This document shows positions 34,973 through 40,572 of a stretch of DNA of 54,806 bases, one piece after another. The stretch is from Deltaproteobacteria bacterium (GTDB taxonomy: Bacteria > Myxococcota_A > Polyangia > HGW-17 > JAJRWW01). The stretch lies in assembly GCA_029938605.1 (NCBI GenBank), contig JAOZUO010000010.1, positions 1 to 54,806 on the forward strand, in the 5' to 3' direction. The position numbers and the translations under genes are program-made. How positions within the stretch are numbered: position 1 is the first letter of the stretch; each line of letters begins with the position of its first letter. The notes beneath the pieces were generated by a model. That model saw only the letters and a program-made list of their open reading frames with translations. It was not told where the DNA came from and searched no databases.

Positions 34973-35103
34973 TTCAGGTGGTTGATTCCACAGATGATGC
35001 GGGCGAGTACGCCTCGCTGGCGTTGAAACTTGTGGGCCGTCCCCACCTCGGATACCGTGGTTTCAATACCGTCATGACGTACGCGCGGCTGGCCTGCCCG
35101 TGA
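34960..35103 (+). CDS. Possible 47-aa leader peptide (MSYA-type)
   Basis: Begins inside the repeated leader module with an AAAGG upstream, and its TGA overlaps the GTG start of the next gene (GTGA), the arrangement seen in translationally coupled genes. The sequence (MSYAFQVVDSTDDAGEYASL onward) has no known motif. The paralogous start at 37466 gives only 11 residues. It could also be the remnant of a displaced gene's N-terminus. Confidence 0.4.
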   Translation: MSYAFQVVDSTDDAGEYASLALKLVGRPHLGYRGFNTVMTYARLACP

Positions 35104-36257
35104 GCAAGAGGACTCGTGGGCGCAGTGGTCTGGGGACCGCCTGTCTGGCGGTGGTGCTGCTTTGGTCGAGTAGCGCGGTGGCCCGGTGGGATACGGAGCG
35201 ACGGCAGGACCTGGCCGCCGAGACCCTCGAGGGCGGGACGGGGCTGTTTCATGTTCGGTCTGTTACCCACGGGCCGCGGTTCGAGCTGCGGTTGGGATTG
35301 TCCTGGGAGTACTTCAACCACAAACAGTTTATCGTGCAGAACTGGCCGGGTTGCACCTGGGACTGTACTGACGAGCGAAACGAGCGTATCCGAGGTGCGG
35401 TGACTTTTGGTGCGACACTCTGGCGTCACGTGGAGATCTTCGGCGCGGTGTATTTCAGCCGGAACACCAACTATCGGAACCACTTCGAGCCCACTGATGA
35501 GCCTGAGCACCAGATCATCGCCGGGGACTTCGCCCTTGGGTTCAAGTTCTTTTTTCCTGTGGACCGTCTCAAGGCGGTGGTGATGGGGGGGCTCATGTCC
35601 GTCAGAGCGCACACCGGGTTGGGTGACATTCACAACCGGGCTGATGCGAACACGGTCCACATCGCTTATCTGCTGTCCTTTCGTGCGGATCGGATCAACC
35701 GATACGTACCTTTCCGGCTGCACTTCAACTTCGGCTTTGTAGCCGATCCCTCCCACCGGGTGCTGGGAGACCGTCTCGAAGAGTGGACGCCGTCTCGGTT
35801 GGAGTCAATGGAGGTGCACCACCGTTTTCTCGTGCAGCAGTTTGCCTTGAACCTCAACACCTCGCGGGTCAGCATCGGGCTCGGCTTTGAGTTTCCCATT
35901 CGGTCTCTCGGGGGTCTGGTGGATCCCATCCTGGAGCTGCAGATGGATATCCACACCGGGGGTCCGAACCCGGTGATTCTCAGCTGGGGCGAGAATGAGT
36001 TATTAGGCAACGACTTCAGGGACCGCAGCCCGGTGGCCTCGCGCCTGGTCACCGGTTTCCGGGTTCGGCCCGTGGCCGGCCTGGTGCTGGACGTGGGCAT
36101 CGGCCTGCGCGCGCTCCAGCGGGGCTCTGCCTTTGGGCCGCCTCTGCCGCCGTGGAATGTATTTCTGAAGCTTGGCTACGTCCTGCCTGTGGGCAAGGCG
36201 CTTGGCAAGGCACCGCGCAAGACTCCGCCTCCCCACCACCGGGCGGGTCCATGGTGA
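35100..36257 (+). CDS. Predicted outer-membrane beta-barrel protein
   Basis: 385 aa from GTG 35100. The signal peptide (CLAVVLLWSSSAVA) is followed by alternating strands rich in Phe, Tyr, Gly and Arg (FELRLGLSWEYFNHKQF, GAVTFGATLWRHVEIFGAVY, RLHFNFGFVADPS, SIGLGFEFPI), with a final strand NVFLKLGYVLPVG. A basic, His/Pro-rich tail follows. No family recognised. It is the cargo between secA-tail copies A and B, so it may have arrived with them. Confidence 0.7.
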   Translation: MSKRTRGRSGLGTACLAVVLLWSSSAVARWDTERRQDLAAETLEGGTGLFHVRSVTHGPRFELRLGLSWEYFNHKQFIVQNWPGCTWDCTDERNERIRGAVTFGATLWRHVEIFGAVYFSRNTNYRNHFEPTDEPEHQIIAGDFALGFKFFFPVDRLKAVVMGGLMSVRAHTGLGDIHNRADANTVHIAYLLSFRADRINRYVPFRLHFNFGFVADPSHRVLGDRLEEWTPSRLESMEVHHRFLVQQFALNLNTSRVSIGLGFEFPIRSLGGLVDPILELQMDIHTGGPNPVILSWGENELLGNDFRDRSPVASRLVTGFRVRPVAGLVLDVGIGLRALQRGSAFGPPLPPWNVFLKLGYVLPVGKALGKAPRKTPPPHHRAGPW

Positions 36258-36789
36258 TCAGGCTTTTGCGAACGTAGCGGTGCCTGCGTCGGAGATGGAC
36301 CTATACTGGGATCTCCGGAGTGCGTCTGGGTTGAGGGTCGGACTTTCGGCAGGATGGGCCGATTGGCCGGCTTCTGGATGGGTACGGGTACGGGTACGGG
36401 TCGGGTACGGGTCGGGTACGGGTCGGGCTATGGAGGTGCTCTGGAAGCAGCCGCGCCGAGAGTGTCATCGGAAGATGCGCGCTGAGGTTCGTCGAACGGG
36501 TCGCTCTGTTCGAGATCGTCGTTGAGCAGATGGATTTGCTGGTCTCCCATATGGGCTGGAGCGACGGGTGGTGGAGTCGATGGGATCCTGAGGTGGTCCA
36601 AAATCCGGTCCACAGTTGATGGTGCTGTGATCAGGGCCAACAGATTGTCCCGGTTAACCGGGACGCGTGAAAGTCAGGGGAGAAGATGGGGGAGAAGATG
36701 GGGTGGGGGAGAAGATGGGGGACGGTCCAACGATCTTCTTGATTTTAGGGACGGTCCTACGATTTCGTTTTTGGCTCCTCGTCCGTTGC
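36258..36789. other. Gene-poor mosaic between repeats
   Basis: Contains a GGTACGGGT/GGTCGGGTAC-type short tandem repeat (36381-36429), a transposase remnant (see 36428), an 18-bp perfect palindrome GTCCCGGTTAACCGGGAC (36647-36664) and tandem GGGAGAAGATG units (~36677-36720). Two 16-bp direct repeats GGGACGGTCCNACGAT lie at 36718-36733 and 36748-36763. No intact gene is seen. It looks like accumulated mobile-element debris. Confidence 0.7.
36428..36655 (-). pseudogene. IS91/ISCR-like transposase C-terminal remnant
   Basis: The minus frame reads LLALITAPSTVDRILDHL followed by RIPSTPPPVAPAH. This matches the end of delta-type IS91-family transposases, where an LxxxIxDPxxVxxILxHLGLP block precedes a PPxAPAR tail. 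Nothing of the catalytic or zinc-ribbon region survives. The palindrome at 36647-36664 marks its broken edge. Confidence 0.45.
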
Positions 36790-37000
36790 CATAGTAGTGG
36801 CATAAAGCCCCAGGACGCCCGAAAGCCAGGAAAGTCAGCGCTTGAGTGAGCGGCGCTGCTCCCGGCGCTGGGAGGGGAGCAGATCCACGCCGTCTCCCTC
36901 CACGAGGATCTCGGAGTCCGCCAGGGCGCAAAGCTCCGCCGCGGTTTCCAGCCGGATCTCCCGCAGCAGGTCCTGGAAGAGCAGCCCGGCCTCCCGACGG
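36790..37000 (-). repeat. secA 3'-end repeat, copy B
   Basis: About 211 bp matching secA's last ~54 codons, stop and downstream flank (40366-40572). It has several single-base changes, mostly silent, and an insertion just after the stop. It extends ~11 bp further into secA than copy A. The minus frame runs on for 34 unrelated codons upstream (to 37101), so a chimeric 88-aa peptide is theoretically possible. Confidence 0.92.
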
Positions 37001-37009
37001 GTGCAACCG

Positions 37010-37249
37010 CGCGAATGCGGAGCACAAATGGTTGTCATGGCGATGATCACCGACGTCAAGGTGCTAGAGAAAATCCTCAACCACCTCAAACTCCCAGCCA
37101 CTCCGCCACCTATCGCGGCCGCACGCCCGGACCCCCAGGAAGTCCTGGATTTGGACCTCCACCACGTTCCCGCGGTAGAGGGGGACGCCTATCTCGACGA
37201 ATCCCAGCATCCACACGGGCGACTCGCCCACCATCGAGCACCACCATGA
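37010..37249 (+). pseudogene. IS91/ISCR-like transposase C-terminal remnant
   Basis: The plus frame reads ECGAQMVVMAMITD, then KILNHLKLPATPPPIAAARP. This fits the final zinc-ribbon half (C-x-x-C-G), the IxDxxVxxKILxHLxLP block and PPxAPARPxPQ tail typical of delta IS91-family transposases. Everything N-terminal is missing and replaced by secA-tail copy B. Confidence 0.5.
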
Positions 37250-37320
37250 ACCTCGGGGTTCGGGGCCTTCTCTCGAGGCCCGTGCCCACACTGTAATACG
37301 CTACGCTAAATGGAGGACCA

Positions 37321-37478
37321 GCCCGGATCAGCCCGGATCAGCCCGGCAATGGCACCGCTCCGTCTCCAATGCGGCCCCACCGCGTCTTCCCCCCCCCACA
37401 AATACACCTTGACCTCGCCCGAGAGGACCGAGCATTCTTTCAAAGAACCACAAAAGGCCGGTGAAATGTCTTACGCGT
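37321..37478 (+). repeat. Leader/promoter-like repeat module, copy 2
   Basis: About 158 bp, near-identical to copy 1 at 34814-34972, with three AGCCCGGATC-type units, a C9 run (37389-37397), TTGACC and CATTCT at the same spacing, and an ATG at 37466. The downstream frame (MSYAYGVERTY) stops after 11 codons. It lies ~200 bp upstream of the four-gene cassette on the same strand. Confidence 0.85.
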
Positions 37479-37653
37479 ATGGAGTGGAGCGGACATACTG
37501 AGCACCTCGGCGTCGAGCGGTGCCACTATGACACAGCCGAGTGCCCAGCGCTCGTCCACTTTGCCCGACGATCGTCCGCTGGGGGTGATTCGCACTGGTG
37601 CAAGCTAAGGTTCGTGTAGCGCCTTAGTATGGCACCAAATCACCCAGGATGCC

Positions 37654-37683
37654 TTGCCAACGTCGCGTCAATCTGGATACACT
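37654..37683 (+). promoter_or_regulatory. Promoter-like sequence directly before the cassette
   Basis: TTGCCA (37654-37659), 18-bp spacer, TACACT (37678-37683). Transcription would start close to the ATG at 37690, so the first cassette gene could be leaderless, consistent with the lack of a ribosome site. The hexamers are only partial matches. Confidence 0.35.
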
Positions 37684-37689
37684 ACGTCT

Positions 37690-38859
37690 ATGAGTAGCAG
37701 GGACGAGCTAATCCAATTCCGCGGCCGTTGCGACCCCGGCGCGCCGGCCACAGCGGATAACTATGTCGACAGGAATTTGGCGTTCGCCCAGCGTATCGAC
37801 GTCGCTCTGGAGGCGTCCGATACCGCCCACGTCCTCGTCATTGGTCAAACTGGCGTCGGAAAGACAACCGAGCTTTCCCGGCTGGAACAGACTGCGAGCG
37901 ACCGTTTTCTTTTCATTCGACCCCCCCTAGATCTCGATCTCGATCTGGCGAACGTCGGAGCCCTCGACCTTTTTGTTTACGGAGCGCTCTGGGCCGCGGA
38001 AACGCTGATGGAGACCGACAATAATTGGTTCGCTGGTCTCAACAGCGCTTTGAAGCCACAACAGCCCTTGAACCCCAATAGATGGCTTTCATCAGGCGGA
38101 CCACCGGCCCCCACAGGTCTGCAGCGCTTTCGAAACAACCTCGTCGAGGTCAAACAGACGATTCGTTTGGGTCCGGCTCAGTTCATGGATCTATCGAAAG
38201 CACTTACGGAGAGTATCGAGCGAAAGAAAGGCAAGGACGTTGTCTACGTCTTCGACGGGTTGGAGAAGATGCCAGATAGTGCTGCGTCCAACCTCTTCAA
38301 TCGCGAGCGCAGGACTATTACGACGTACCCTTGTCGAGCCGTATTCACCGCGCCGCTGTCGCTTAGCTTCGAGCCGTTTTTCGGCGACGTGCAGGAGGAC
38401 TTTTCTGAAGTCGTTCGCATCCGTGCTGCGCTCTTTTCGGCTGACGAACCCGGCTTCCAACACCTACTGGAGATGGCTCGACGTCGAGGGGCCGAGGCCG
38501 TATTCGCGCCTGACCTCCTTGCCGAGACGATTGCCTGGTCAGGAGGGCTGCCGAGACAGTTGGTGCAACTCATGGGCGCCGCAGCAACCCAAGCAATCAC
38601 CGATGGGTTGCCTCGCGTTGAGCCCGAGACTTTTCACCGCGCCCGACAACGCGTTGCTGAGCGCTGGCAGTATCAGCTCGACTCCACTGCCTACAGTGCG
38701 CTAATCGAGGAAGATACCCTGCGTTTGTGGGAGGATCGGGCGAGGCTCCTCCGCCTCGGAGCGCTCGTGGAGTTCGATGGACCCCAAGGTCTGAAGATCG
38801 AGATGAACCCTTTGCTAGGACCCATCGTCAACGCATGGCAAGAACGGGTAGGAGACTGA
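37690..38859 (+). CDS. P-loop ATPase, STAND/AAA-like (cassette gene 1)
   Basis: 389 aa. Walker A GQTGVGKTTE (~residue 54), Walker B VVYVFDGLEK (~190), a sensor-1-like strand (CRAVFTAPLS) and a sensor-2/winged-helix-like block GGLPRQLVQLM (~290). This is the ORC/STAND-like AAA arrangement, but without the long repeat sensor domain of classical STAND proteins. The start ATG 37690 gives SSRDELIQFRGRC; TTG 37654 is an alternative. Base composition is visibly less GC-rich than in secA. The stop overlaps gene 2's ATG (TGATG). Likely the energy-using switch of a conflict or defence module; inferred from context. Confidence 0.85.
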   Translation: MSSRDELIQFRGRCDPGAPATADNYVDRNLAFAQRIDVALEASDTAHVLVIGQTGVGKTTELSRLEQTASDRFLFIRPPLDLDLDLANVGALDLFVYGALWAAETLMETDNNWFAGLNSALKPQQPLNPNRWLSSGGPPAPTGLQRFRNNLVEVKQTIRLGPAQFMDLSKALTESIERKKGKDVVYVFDGLEKMPDSAASNLFNRERRTITTYPCRAVFTAPLSLSFEPFFGDVQEDFSEVVRIRAALFSADEPGFQHLLEMARRRGAEAVFAPDLLAETIAWSGGLPRQLVQLMGAAATQAITDGLPRVEPETFHRARQRVAERWQYQLDSTAYSALIEEDTLRLWEDRARLLRLGALVEFDGPQGLKIEMNPLLGPIVNAWQERVGD

Positions 38860-39527
38860 TGGCTCGCAGCTCAGGTTGGCTTGATGACGTGGTCTCCACA
38901 GCCGTGTTTGGTTCGACACCACTTATCGTAGCTGTCTGCAACAATCCCGTGATGGCGGAGGACCTTGTTTCCTGGCTTGAGTCGGCGGTACCCATGGTCG
39001 AACCGTATCGAACCGTTGTGATCACCGCCGAGGAGCTTGACGAGCAGTTGGGGAGGACTGCTGAGCCAACATCGCCCACTATGGTGTATTTGGTGAAGGA
39101 CGCCACCGAGGGTACCACAGACGAGATCCAGAGCCGCTGGATCTCGTGGAACACACGTCGAGATCTGCTTCGCGAATTTCTGGGGTCGACCGAGCCGTCA
39201 AGCCGGGTCGTACTCATCTGTACGGATCTGCGTATGTCCGAGGTCGCGATCTGTGCGCCGGATCTTTTGTCTGTGGCAGAGACCATTACGGTCACGGAGG
39301 AGCCCTTCGTGGATGACCTTTCGGATCCAAAGCAGACCGAGGCATTTCATGCCGCCAAGCAAGAGTTGGAGAAACGACACGGCATGACAACGGAGCAGTT
39401 TGTAGACGCGCTGCTTCGCGGAGAGTCTCTCAACCTGCCCGCTGCTGACTGTCGGCGGTGGGAGGCTATCGCCGAGGCGCTGCGTGAGGTGCCTCCTCCG
39501 AACTTTTCTGAAGCGCAGACAGAATGA
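38859..39527 (+). CDS. Cassette gene 2, ATPase partner of unknown function
   Basis: 222 aa. ATG 38859 shares its A with the ATPase stop. Alternating strands and helices suggest an alpha/beta (P-loop-like, without Walker A) fold: PLIVAVCNNPVMAEDLVSWL, TMVYLVKD, then SWNTRRDLLREFL, VVLICTD and CAPDLLSVAE. The spacing W-x-x-W/L-N-x-x-R-D-x-L ... APDLxS recalls a block I associate with inactive NTPase-like domains of effector-associated proteins in delta lineages. That homology is from memory and unproven. Confidence 0.75.
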   Translation: MARSSGWLDDVVSTAVFGSTPLIVAVCNNPVMAEDLVSWLESAVPMVEPYRTVVITAEELDEQLGRTAEPTSPTMVYLVKDATEGTTDEIQSRWISWNTRRDLLREFLGSTEPSSRVVLICTDLRMSEVAICAPDLLSVAETITVTEEPFVDDLSDPKQTEAFHAAKQELEKRHGMTTEQFVDALLRGESLNLPAADCRRWEAIAEALREVPPPNFSEAQTE

Positions 39528-40027
39528 AGCCAGCGATTCAACTCTTCAAGAGAATCAATGAGCTCTTTGGTGGTTGGGACAATTGGAGAGGTGGTGGTGT
39601 TACCAGAAAGCAACTGAGGGACTCGTGGCGAATCTCCTGTGGAACCGGCCGATATGACCGTGAGGCGAAGAACGGCCTGGAGAGCAAGCGGGTGCCGGCA
39701 GTACTCCGTTTCGAGATCATCTGCGACTCATCGGCCGAGATCTCCCGCTATTCTATCGGGCTGCATTACACCGACGACTCCGGGCTTGGTCTTTTGTTCC
39801 ACCATGATCCAGATACTGCCAGCTGGCCCGACCATCCGCTCCACCACATCCACGTCGAAGCCAATGGTCAGACGGTCGGCGAGTCCCTGAGGGAAATACG
39901 ACTTCCGTTTGGAGAAACCGAGGCGCTCAGGATCCTGGAGTATCTCATAGGCCTTTGCACACCGTCCGAGGTGGCCGGCGTAGACGATCTGCCGACCCCG
40001 TCCTGTACGAAAACTGGATCGAGGTGA
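39524..40027 (+). CDS. Cassette gene 3, small protein of unknown function
   Basis: 167 aa, joined to gene 2 by an ATGA overlap. The N-terminus is basic and helical. The core reads as beta hairpins with an acidic/His segment: RYSIGLHYTDDSGLGLLF, HHDPDTASWPDHPLHHIHVE. That H-x-x-D...H-H-x-H pattern loosely recalls TumE/DUF6516-type toxin-like proteins, but the match is not strong. GC is clearly low for this genome. Confidence 0.7.
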   Translation: MKPAIQLFKRINELFGGWDNWRGGGVTRKQLRDSWRISCGTGRYDREAKNGLESKRVPAVLRFEIICDSSAEISRYSIGLHYTDDSGLGLLFHHDPDTASWPDHPLHHIHVEANGQTVGESLREIRLPFGETEALRILEYLIGLCTPSEVAGVDDLPTPSCTKTGSR

Positions 40028-40034
40028 TTCCAGT

Positions 40035-40370
40035 GTGAGAACGGTCCTCGAAATAGCTTGCACCGGAGACGAGATCCAGAATTGGATCGAGGTTCGGCGG
40101 TGCGATATCGACTCGGACCATGCGACGAGAGTGCCCGGCAACGCCAAATATGAGGGGACGGGCGCACTGGTCCCTGAGAACGGCTACCAGTTCCGACCGA
40201 CACCAACCAGATCAGGCGGCTTCGCGGTAGTAGTACTTCAAGATGCCGCCTTGGCGTTCGCGGCACCGAACCGGGCCTTCATTTTCGAGCTCTTCCGCAG
40301 CTGGCGCGATGAGCATGGAGAAGCTACGAGTGCTGGGCAAGCGCATGGGCCTGGATGCCTCAGAGCATAG
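40035..40370 (+). CDS. Cassette gene 4, small protein of unknown function
   Basis: 111 aa from GTG 40035 (GTG 40033 is out of frame), seven bases after gene 3. Beta-rich, with IQNWIEVRRCDIDSDHA and RSGGFAVVVLQDAALAF. No motif recognised. Its stop falls inside the CATAG flank shared with the secA-tail repeats, so the cassette's 3' boundary coincides with the repeat edge. It is convergent with secA, 36 bases apart. Confidence 0.65.
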   Translation: MRTVLEIACTGDEIQNWIEVRRCDIDSDHATRVPGNAKYEGTGALVPENGYQFRPTPTRSGGFAVVVLQDAALAFAAPNRAFIFELFRSWRDEHGEATSAGQAHGPGCLRA

Positions 40371-40572
40371 CATAGCAGTAGCATAAAACCCCAGGACGCC
40401 CGAAAGTCAGCGTTTGAGTGAGCGACGCTGCTCCCGGCGCTGGGAGGGGAGCAGGTCCACGCCGTCTCCCTCCACGAGGATCTCGGAGTCCGCCAGGGCG
40501 CAAAGCTCCGCCGCGGTCTCCAGCCGGATCTCCCGCAGCAGGTCCTGGAAGAGCAGCCCGGCCTCCCGACGG
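40366..40572 (-). repeat. secA 3'-end repeat, parental copy C
   Basis: The authentic 3' end of secA plus downstream flank. 40366-40561 is the part repeated as copy A and 40366-40572 as copy B. All three copies lie in direct orientation and bracket two cargo blocks (34973-36789 and 37001-40365). Confidence 0.95.

Noticed and set aside
36381..36429. CRISPR-like repeats
   Set aside because: Contiguous GGTACGGGT-type short tandem units without spacers; ordinary satellite-like repeat.
34665..37101. Chimeric small proteins ending in the SecA tail (minus frames 34937-34665 and 37101-36835)
   Set aside because: The SecA part is simply the repeat. The upstream residues are unrelated debris with no ribosome sites, so they are treated as by-products, not genes.
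34624..40572. Site-specific integrase attachment sites (att) at secA
   Set aside because: No integrase gene is visible in either cargo block, and ~200-bp repeats are long for att cores. Rolling-circle or homologous events fit better, though an integrase-less remnant cannot be excluded.
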